Origin: Chytridium lagenaria
Taxonomy: Eukaryota; Chytridiomycota; Chytridiomycetes; Chytridiales; Chytridiaceae
Direction of reading: 5' to 3'
Length of the DNA stretch: 64,000 nucleotides
NCBI GenBank assembly: GCA_025449115.1
Contig: JAHLKC010000002.1
Location: 496,001-560,000, forward strand
The notes under the pieces are model-generated. The model was not told the DNA's origin. It saw nothing but the letters and a program-made list of their open reading frames with translations, and ran no database searches. This document shows, piece after piece, positions 52,201 to 62,300 of this stretch (positions are counted from its first letter, which is position 1; each line of letters opens with the position of its first letter). The position numbers and the translations under genes are program-made.

Positions 52201-52815
52201 GGAAGAGGGTGAGGGGGCTACAGGAGTTGAGGCGGGAATAACATTAGGGCCAGATCGGGCAGATACGACATCAAGGATTTGACAGAAGTCAAGGACATGG
52301 CGGATGTGAAGAGTGTAGATAGCCTGCTCGTGGGCCTCGAGTTGAAAAGTCTTGGTTTTTACTGCAATTGAGAGGGAGACAGAATCGAGTTAATCCAAAA
52401 TCGATCGGAGAGGCGCAAGGGAAAGAATTGTGGAATTTATCGGCTTACAATTTGAAAGGTTGTATCTGTTGAGTTCGTTGGATAGCGTCGTAATTCTTTC
52501 GCAGACATCTATGAACTAAGACATTGAAACGTTGAGTTAAACCATAAGAAATCCCTCCCACTTCAAAACGTGCAAAAAATAAAAGAAGATGAAGAAAGGT
52601 TTGAACTGAAAGAGTTTACTAAAGCAAAGGTGCCGGCAATTAGCCATTCAGCATATGAGCTAAAGACAAAAAGCAAGAGCAACAGAGCTGAACAGAACCA
52701 TAAGTGCTCTAGATCTGGCCACTGCTCTACTGTCTGACAACCAACCAAGAGACCAACCAACCTCATCAAACTCCTGATCGCTCGGTTGAGTAAGGTCTAC
52801 ATGCGTTGAGGCCAT
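49250..52815 (-). CDS. RhoGEF with SH3-like, DH and PH domains
   Basis: Activates Rho/Rac/Cdc42 GTPases. The start at 52815 (MASTHVDLTQPSDQEFDE) is followed by a coiled segment (FIDVCERITTLSNELNRYNL), a Ser/Thr/Pro linker, and a stretch (51163-51990) with two SH3-like modules: VLDRVYYAGMDFTALSDMDI then GDRVKIV and GTFP, and ASLERGDEVEIMFWEDDEIA then GLFRGSML. Another Ser-rich linker (50580-51115) leads to the DH domain (about 49930-50600: FKHLQPIHELSVKVESHLRE, YENYIKNYQPAKQIIQKM, FMMLPIQRITYWLLLERLKK, the conserved helix) and the PH domain (49260-49800: AAFGYGITPAAGG, RRLFVFTDCILVAAYRTGRK). The last exon reads IVSPFVGKPDDSFHFRMSD. PI-QRI-YWLLLE matches the DH signature PxQRxxxYxLLL. Frame quality is good. 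The GTPase target cannot be told. Its head faces the ZNFX1-like gene. Confidence 0.9.
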
Positions 52816-53346
52816 TCTCTTCCGTCGTTTGATGGCAGACCGTTCTTCGCTTCGTTTCTTTATATACGTCGACCGACAAATTGAGGCTCGATGTTGAAGG
52901 TTGCACTTGAGTAACTTGAGTAGTGCAATCCCCTGTTGTGAGCTGTCCTTTTTTGCGTTACAGAAATTTGCAACCATATATGCCAGCCATCCGTAGGGAT
53001 ATTTATCGAACGAGGTGATTCCATAAATCTTTGGATAGTTGCCAGTAAGTAATAGCTGCTGGAATGGAGGTGGTTCAGCTGCGGGTGGAAGTTGAGGGGA
53101 TTATTATATAACGGTTCCTTGCTATGTGAGCTCAGCTGCATCACATAATCCATACTGAGGTACAAACGTGCGCGTATAGCTTCGCGCGCGTAAAATTATT
53201 TGGGCGACATTACATGATGAAGGGACAACATATTTTTTTTTTCATTCTATTTGAAAGAAAGAGGAGAATTACAAGCTTTCGACGCATTTTTTCCCTCATT
53301 ATAAAGAAAACCTTTTTCATTGCAAGCGTTTATCAAGCACATTGAA
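52816..53346. promoter_or_regulatory. Divergent upstream region, RhoGEF / ZNFX1-like
   Basis: About 530 bases between two start codons. Apart from the gene fragment at 53099-53164, described separately, nothing coding is recognised. A T-rich run lies at 53232-53241. The region probably contains both promoters. Confidence 0.4.
53099..53164 (+). pseudogene. Degenerate copy of one zinc module of the ZNFX1-like gene
   Basis: These 66 bases align without gaps to 60171-60236 in the gene downstream, with about ten mismatches. The translation is DYYITVPCYVSSAASHNPY followed by a stop, against GHYTKVPCFLSSVASYNPYL in the intact copy. The zinc-binding His-equivalent has changed and the Leu codon became TGA. 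Similarity ends abruptly on both sides. Confidence 0.7.
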
Positions 53347-56300
53347 ATGGATCAAGGCGGACGAGGACGTGGTCGTGGAGGACGTGGTCGTGGAAGTCGC
53401 GGTGGCGGCGGTAGGGGTGGTGGGAACCGAGGCGGTGGTAGGGGTAGTGGGGACCGAGGAGGATCAACCTCTCAGTGGAGGGCAGAGGGTGAAGGTGATT
53501 CTGGAGGGAAAGGAAGAGGTGGAGGCGGAAGAGGAAGGGGGGTGACCGCGGTGGGCCTAGCGGTCCCGCAATTCGGACTAGAGGACGAGGACTGCGGAGT
53601 AGCTTTCCAAATACGCGGGTCATATCAACGGCTAACCCAAATGCTTTAAAATCTTTGTCCTAACCTTGTCCTCATGCCAAAGTGGGGATGAAGTCGCAAA
53701 CTTCGCTTTAAAAAACAGCGAATTGTGGTTTCAGAGCTGGTCAGCATATGATGCTCTTCCTTGGAAACAACTGGAGGTTTTAGCGGTTGCCTTAGCTCGA
53801 CTCCCTTTCTCAAGCTCTTTGAATCCGCCTCCGGTGATGGAATGCTCAGGATTAGTAAAGTCTTTCTTGGAAATCTGCGCAGAGGAATCGGAAGAGCACA
53901 TTATCCCAGCTGTGGAAATTGCTTTGAACGTAGTTCAGGTATATTACGCTGCATTATATGATGACTCATTTAACTGTTCCCTCATGATTTAGCGACTTCT
54001 CGCATTTCAATGGGAGAACGAGAAGCAAGACGTCTTAGACGGCTTGTTCATGATTTTAGAAGCGGCTGAAGGCATTCTGAACAACCAAAATCGGGAGCAT
54101 AGACTGCTGAAAAAGAAGATCGCGGCTGCTTACGAAGAAGTCGATAAACCTTGGAGCATCAGATTAAAGCCGATAATTGACGCGAGTAGCGGGTCTAAAC
54201 GAAGTGATTCGGAGCCATCCGATGTCATAGATTTGATTCAAGATTCAACTCCCCTTAATGGCGCACTTCGATGGCGCACGGCCACTGTTGAATGGCTTTC
54301 AATGCTAGATGTTTTTCAGCCGTTCTTCCTTCCTGCGATGAAAGTACCTGGCGGAAAGGGCAACGGAGTTTATAATTCGAAAGAAGAGTACTTTGAGACT
54401 GTCATCCGGCTTTGGGTCGCAATGACATTTGGAGAAGGCAATAATCTCCTGAATCCCTCTTGTAATTACAAGACCAGTGGGGCTGGTAGCTCCGGAGCAA
54501 AGGATTGCGGGCGCGCTATGCTTCCACTTAAAGAACCTACAATATCTGGATCCCTAGCCTGCCGTTCCCGAGGTTGCATGGAACTTGTCTCTTTGGCATG
54601 TTCCAACAAGTTGCATGATCGAGGTTAGACGTTTGTCATATTTATCTCTGACATTTTTCTACAGGATTGTGTGGTGTGTGTGCTGATAAGACCAAACGGG
54701 CTCTTCGAGGACCCCCTGGAGACCATGCATCCACCCACATTTACGACGGCACTATTTTAAAGATTGGTTATGATGGCAAGATCTACTTTCGAGAAATACT
54801 CAGTCGGCGTCCACCAAAAGCCGTCCCGATTCATTGGCGGACGACCAGTCGTTTGCAGAGCCCTAACCTTGCCGGCATCGTCAAACTCAAGCATCGCGGC
54901 GCCTCGCTACGCCTCGAAGATAGAATTATATGGGTTGAGATCGCGAATCACGGCGACCCTAAAGATGAATTCAAAAAGCTGGAGCAAGGTTTTTTGGCTG
55001 TCACCCTTTTAGATGCATCCGAACAATTGTATAAGCTTATTCAGGATCTTGGATTGACGGCAGGCGATTTCATCGCGGTTATTGACTGCCAAACGTTTGC
55101 GCCGGAGCACATTCCAGTTCTGCATGCTTTGGACGCACAACGTGTGCGCCCGCTTCCCTTTGATGACGGAGCTTTGCTGAACCTGTGTGGTCCTTCTTCT
55201 TTGTCGATAGTTCAAAACTTGAGCCAGGGAGATAATGTCAAACAAGACCAAGTTTCGTCATCCTCCTCTTCGAATCTTGTTATGTCGTCGTCGGTCTCCA
55301 CAGCTGCCAGTGTTCGATTGTCTATGTCGAGCCTTGTCAAAACCAGTTCGTTTGAGCCCATTGTTCAGGTTCGACGCAATCCAGAAGCATGCGATAGGCT
55401 TATACAGCGTCTTACTGATTTGTTGGAGTCCGCGACGCTTGACGCTGGTCAATTTGAAAGCTTTTTTGGGGCTTTAATGCATCCAGTGCATTGCACGCAA
55501 GGCAAGTTTTCTTTAATGATTTTAATCGAACTAACTATGAATTCAGGTCCTCCGGGAACCGGAAAGTCTTACCTTGGTGTTGTCCTAGTACGAGCTTTAC
55601 TAATTATTCGGAGCCTATGGATAACGGAAAACCCGTCGATAGGTTCCCCACCTATCTTGGTTCTCTCCTACAAGAATCATGCCATTGATGAGTTTCTTCT
55701 GATCTTGTGCAAGCTGAAAGGTCGGAAGGTTCTTTTTCGATGATTAGGATAGGGAACTCTCAGGAGCCCGAATTGCACAGGTACACGGAACGCAATTATT
55801 CCTATAGAAGTGTCGAGGTTTACAAAGCCAAGGATAGGCTTCAACATATTCATATCACGATTGATGAGCTTTCGAAACGTCTGTCGGGAAAAGTTTCCCA
55901 ACTTTCGGCTGTCAAATTTGAGGTTTTGGGTGATACCCTTATACAGCTTACCGATGACGAAGCTCGAGAGAAACATAAGAGGCTTATCGCAGCCGTTACT
56001 ATTGTGTTGCAGTATATGAGTTTTGTTAAATTCTTTCTTCCAACAAACGATGAGAGTGCTGCCCTTTTAAAAATGCTGGAAACCGAGGAATTTACCATAG
56101 GCGGAAATGAGCTCATTTACGAGGCTGTCAGGGACTTTCTTGATAGAGATTTAGAAGATTATTCGGGCTTGGGCATTGCTGAACTCGTGGACGGTATCAA
56201 GCATTATTCTACCAACATGCAACGTGGAGATGTTCTGCTACGTTACTTGAGCGGATTCAAGCCCCGTCCTCTTTGCAGCTTTGTTTCCGAGGGGGAAGAC

Positions 56301-59300
56301 GGAAGTGAGGTTTCTTGCTCTAGCATTGCAAGACACACTTCGCCGTTTTGCAAAAAGCATCAGTGCCATCATGTCGAATCGAGCGAAGGAATGGAAGAGC
56401 ATGAAATTGATGAAAGTAATCTTGATAGATGCGCGAATCGCATTCTTGATTTTGCTTATTTTTGTGAAGAGCATAATTGTATTGATCCTACTTGCTACGA
56501 AGAGCATCTTCCGAATCAACTATTTTGTGAATATCATGCTTGCTTTGTTTGTGTGGAATCGAAGATCCTGGCCAAGCAAGCTGGAAATCCCCCTCCAAGA
56601 AATACTTGCGAGGTACACACGCTGTGCTCTGCTTTTGAAGGAAACGATTATTGCCAAAGGCTTGCCGTTCCTGAATCACTTTATTGCCCAGTCCATGCCC
56701 AGACGCGGTGCACGTTTAAAGAAGATTTTAACGGGACTGGATGTAAGCAGTTTAGGATTGGATCATCTCTATTCTGTAGATCTCATCAGAGTGTACCGAG
56801 GTCTTCGGTGGTACATAGCGCTTCTAGCGAGGCCTTTCCATCCTTTGGAGATCCGAAAATTCAAAATGGTTGATATTTTTGGTTTACATCTCTATGTATA
56901 TTTCATCTGATTATTAGCTGACTGGTTTCATGTAAACTAGGGAAATGTTTGGCTTTGACTAAAGAAAGCAAACCTTGTGAAGAGCTTCGATCGATGGGCT
57001 CAATGTTTTGCAGAGATCATGCAAACTATCAGGGACCTTTGGTGAAAGAACTGGAGGAACCCGTCGCTGGAGTTAAGGTGTCTTGTCAAACTCCGAATCG
57101 TGAAGGTATTTTGAAGATTAAAGCTAGCCACCCTTCCTTCGTTTTAATCCTATTATTTGTTTTGTTACGTTTATTAGATACTCACGGCGCGCCGGTACAT
57201 CCAACGCCAGCACCTGTCGAAGACCCGGTTCCAGTGGAATCAGCTGAAAAATACGTTTCTGCAGAAGGTGATGCATGTTTGGATTAAATTTAATCGTGTA
57301 TTAGAAGTCGGGTTAGAAACATCTGAATTAAAAGAGCTGCCAAAAGGTTTTGATGACGGCGACTCAGATTACAGTATGCTATCGCAAGGGTCTGATGACG
57401 TGCAGGAAAACTGGCTTACGGTGTTTTAAATATGGATGAGTTGGAGGAATCCGACAACATTCAACATTTACGTGACGTGTATGAGTACAACGATAGTGGA
57501 CTCGCAGAAGTTGAAAAAGGATTCGCAAATGCTGAGGATTCGAACGCCGTGTCTGACGAGGCACCTACAGACCAAACGAGGCCAACTTTCGTTGAGGAGG
57601 AGGAGGTTAGTTTGCACGACGTGATCCCTTCACACTGGAACTGGGACACTGATATACGCAAGCGTTGGGCATTATGCGAGCGGTTTGCTGGGTTCTGTAA
57701 CAAGATGCTCAGCAAGGTTGAAAGTGTTTTGAAAAGACAGCTTGAGATCGCTCGTCAAGAATTTTGTGTGGCATCTGTTAGGGCGAGTGCGAAGGCCTAC
57801 GAAGGCAGAGCGATTATCGGAGGCACAGTGGTCGGGTGTATAAAGAGGTTGGACGCTATCCGTAGTACCAATCCCTTCGCTATTGTTGTGGAGGAGGCAT
57901 CGGAAGTGTTCGAGCCATTACTCTTCGCTTGCATCTGTCCGACGACTTTTAAATTGGAAATGATAGGGGATCATCTTCAATTAAAACCGTCGTTGATGGG
58001 AAGTTTGGCTTTAGTAGAAATCGTGTTAATGTTTCGTTGTTTGAACGATTGATAACAGCTCCGGAGGGCAACAAGGTACGCTATTTGTAGCCTTTTTTCT
58101 GGTTCCTCGCTTCTTTTTTTTGAGAAATTCTGAAATTATTTGTCCGAAGGTTGCATCCTCCGTGTTGTCGACGCAACGACGCATGAGGAAAAATATATGC
58201 GACTTAACGCGTGACTTCTATTCCGATATTACTGATATTGTTGACGACACCGATTACCGAAACAAAAGTCGTTAAACGAATTTCAAGAGATCTGGCCAGA
58301 GCGATATCGCTTTCCAACCCTCAATCGGCAGCTTCTAATAAGCGCCATACAAGTTTCGAAGTGGGAAGGAAATGGTAGAGAGATTCCTGGGGTATCGCCT
58401 CATATTTTATTTTTTTTGGACGCATGTAGGAAAACAATCAAAAGGTTGGTATAGACGTCTATTTATTTCAATCTGAAATCATTTAGCCAAAAAGGGTCTT
58501 TCGAGAATAAACGAGACCGAGGCTAGCATGGTTTGCAATCTTGCAAATATCTGTACGAAAACGGGGTCCCGAAGTCGAGCATCGCCATTCTCACGCCATA
58601 TAATGGGCAACTTCTAGAGATTCGCGATAATTTGAAAAAGCTACGGCTCTATGATTTCGCACCGTACGCCAATAATTTTAGGTTGTCCACCGTCGACCGT
58701 TTTCAGGGTGATGAATGTGATATTGTGATCATATCGATGGTCCTCGACGGAATTCTCGGACAGACTTCGTAAAGCTTGTGAACCGAATGATAGTGTTACT
58801 TTCTCGTGCTCGAATTGGTCTCTACATCATTGGCAACATATCTTATTTTGACAACAAGAATAATAAGGCAGAGCATTGGACGCGGACTATCCAGATCCTT
58901 TCTAAGCCGTCACCATCGGATAGTCCGAAACTTCATGAATCAGTGCTTGTTTATGAAGGCAAACCGAATTGGGTCGGAGTTTACCCCTTTGCTGCTCCAT
59001 ACACCGTGAAGCGACTAAGATGGCCAAGTCTGCGAGAGATGTTACGAATGGATTTTGCCAAGTTCTGTGCGGTGAAACCCTACCGTGCAGCCATCCATGC
59101 GGTCGTCGCTGTCACTGGCCTTCGATGAGCCATAACAGCAAATGTGGAGTCGAACTTAAGTCGCCTTTTATGAGCATCCAGAGACGATTAAGTGTGCGGA
59201 TTTATTCAAATCTGTGAAATCTAACAAGCAGTTAACGCTTGAAGAGGCTCTCGAAAAATATCCATGTGACATACTAGTGGAAGTTCAGCTGCCATGCACT

Positions 59301-62300
59301 CATGTCGTTCACATGCCATGTAGCTCGGAGAAGGACATCATTTCCGGAAACTCATCTTTTCCATTATGCAAAAAGCCTAGCTTAGTGCCTTTTGTTCAGC
59401 CTATTTGCAAGCATGAAGTCGGAGGAGACTGTAAATTTGATTCGGACTTTTATTCAGAGCCCGACACTAGCTCCGAAGTGCACAAAGAGGTTTCATTTAT
59501 TCCACCTTGTGGTCATACGCTGGAAATGCCGTGTTATCGCGCTCAATTAATTGAGTCTAGCATGGCGAATCACGTGTGTTTAGAACAAATCGATGTTAAG
59601 CTTCCACGTTGCCACCATACGCGTTCTGTGCCATGCTCCGAGGCTACGAAACTAAAGTCGTGGAGTGGAGAGCGAATCGATAGTGATGGGATTGTTTACG
59701 AAGGAAATACATACGGCGGTCCGGACTATATCTGCAGTGAGTCCGTGCAATTTCAAAGAAAATGTGGTCACAAGTCTACTATTTCTTGTGACCAAGCATT
59801 TAAATTGGCAGCAACGAGCACCCCCTGCCCCGAAAAGGTTGCTATGAAAAACCCGATATGTGGTCATAGTCTCAGTTTGACGTGTCAAGAAAAACAAGAT
59901 CTGAGTGCCCTCGGCATTAAAGAGAACCGGAATGCCATCGAAACCTTCGTCGAAGGTACGAAGGTTCCAAACATTGACGCCAGGCTCTTTACTTTTTCTT
60001 GTCGAAGTAAAGTTCTTTTAAAGAGGGCATGCGGTCATCATAAAGAGGTTTTTTGTCAACAAGCTCTGTATGGGAAAATGGAGTGTCTTGAAGAAATTGA
60101 GATAAAGGTTTGGCAATTTATTTTTCTGTTTTAGTACTGACCATTTTTCTTGTTTAGAGTCCTATATGCGGTCATTATACAAAGGTTCCTTGCTTTTTGA
60201 GCTCAGTTGCATCATACAATCCATACTTAGGTATTGTTGATGGTGACAAGGGGGCCGTGGATGAGTTGTTTAATCTTGGGGTGCTCTGCGACAATATGGA
60301 GTCTCCTGCAGAGGTCAAAGAGCTGGCGTCAATCAAATGTTCAACTACTCTTCACGTTAGACGCAGGTCGAGCTGCAATCACGTATTTAAGATGAAGTGC
60401 TCTGAAGCGTTCGCAGTTCTTCGGAAGAGGCTGAAGAACGCAAATTTTGACTTTAGGGGATGCGAAGAACATGTCGAAAGAACCCTACCCTGTGGACACG
60501 TTATAAATTCTGATTGCTGCAGTGCCAACAATCCTTCTGGAGTTCCCATTTGCCGGGAAAAGCGCTTCAAGCCATGCGGCAACTACGAGAGATGTGGTAA
60601 CTCTGTTGAGGTGCTTTGCTCCTCTGAAAAACCGCCTGAATGCTCCTCTGCCTATACTTGGTCCTGCGAGCAAGGTCACGAGGTGGTAATGGAATGCAAG
60701 CGGGGCTTGCCTAGTGTTTGCCGCATCTGCACAGTTGAGCATTTAGATGAGGCAATTCTTTCCTTTGCCATCGACGACTTGCCGCAACGCCAGCTCGAAA
60801 AATTATCAGACCCACGTAATATTCTTCCATTTGACTTCGCTGAAGTAAATCTGAAAACTATTGTGAATTCTGAAACCGCGAAGAAGTATTTTGAGCAGTG
60901 CGGTTTGCTGCTTTCTAATTTCCGGACTTTTCTTGATCGCTTTGAAAATGACGAAGGATTTCCCATCTTTACGCCGTTTCAGATTCCATGCTTTGGAGTA
61001 GTCTCCGCGCATGGACGGAGACGCCCAGATTTTCTTCTGAGTACGATTAAAATTAATCAAAGTACTTTACATGGGTTGCAATTTCTGGAATGGACAAGAG
61101 CCAACGTCGATAAGCTTATTAAGTCGAATAAGGAGTCAGAGGTTCACATTATCGCAGGAATGGCGTATCTCTGCTATGTTTTGATAGATCCTTCGGATAT
61201 CCCTCGCGCAATTGATACCACTGACGCTAGAAGAGAAAGAGGAAGAATTAATTTTAATGACCGTTCAAGCCAGCCCGTCACTCCAGAAAAAAAATTATCG
61301 GCCGCTATCTTGGATTGGGTTGCTAAGCAAAGATCGCTAGGGTTTCACGCTATCCAACATAGAATGGATGGTCAGGACTTTATTACACTGTGGGATCCCC
61401 TCCCGATTTGTTCAACCCACTTGCTTGCCCTTACTGAGTCTGATTTGATGCGGATTTCCAAAGAGCTAGGTGCTAAAGTAAAAGGAGGACGTGCGGACCT
61501 GGCGCCTTCGTACATTGACTTCAAAAAGCCGACGCTGACGAAAGCTCCTAGTATGAAGCGCTCCTTGGAACACTTTCATTTGGCTACAAGCTGTTTGAAA
61601 GATACGTTAGCATCTGGCATATCAATGCAGCTATTCTGGGATTCTTCATCGCTGCTGGATAGCAGTCTCGATATTCCGCCCTCTGTTCTCAAAACTCTTC
61701 GGAGAAACTTCTATTTGTTATCGCTGCCGAGAAAGGAAAAGATGCTGTCACCTCTGCGGATCCGTTTTCTGGTATCAAATATCTTAACCAGATTAAGATG
61801 CAATTTCCGGTTGAAAAACTCCCTGGTTTTGATCTTATCAAATGTCTCGAATCCATCCAGCTCAACAAAAAGATGGTCGATAATGTGGACGAAGACGAGC
61901 AATGTCTAAAGAGTTACGTATCGGGTGTTCGGCAGCTTGGGAAGGAAGCTCATCCCTTTACTCTTCTCGCTCTTGGCCGCATCAATATAAAACGGAAGAA
62001 GTCTACGGATGCTAGACGCAACTTTAAAGATTTTGAGATAATGTACCCGACGGCTGCTTCTAAATGGCTTTGGCCGGAAGAGGTGGCATTCTTACAGACT
62101 GAGAACAAATGTGATACAACAGAGAAGGACCCGAAGGACGTTCCTCGACGCATGTGGGAGGATTTGAAGTTGAAGGAAAATTGTTGGTCACCGGCGATGG
62201 AAAAGCTGTTGAACTTAACTGGAATCGGGAAATGAAGATGGAGGCGGTCAATCTCTTTAAGGCTGGTTTGGCGCGTCAGAAGATTACTCTCGAGAAGAGG

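Larger units (their letters stand above)
55501..58835 (+). other. SF1 (UPF1/ZNFX1-type) helicase core
   Basis: The two RecA lobes are split: lobe 1A holds Walker A at 55547-55572 and motif Ia at about 55650-55695, then a long insertion, then motif II (VVEEAS, near 57885) and motif III (GDHLQLKP near 57968), and lobe 2A holds motifs IV-VI (TPYNGQ near 58597, TVDRFQGDE near 58690, LLSRAR near 58797). Motif II has Glu-Glu-Ala-Ser in place of DEAx, as in ZNFX1 proteins. Confidence 0.85.
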
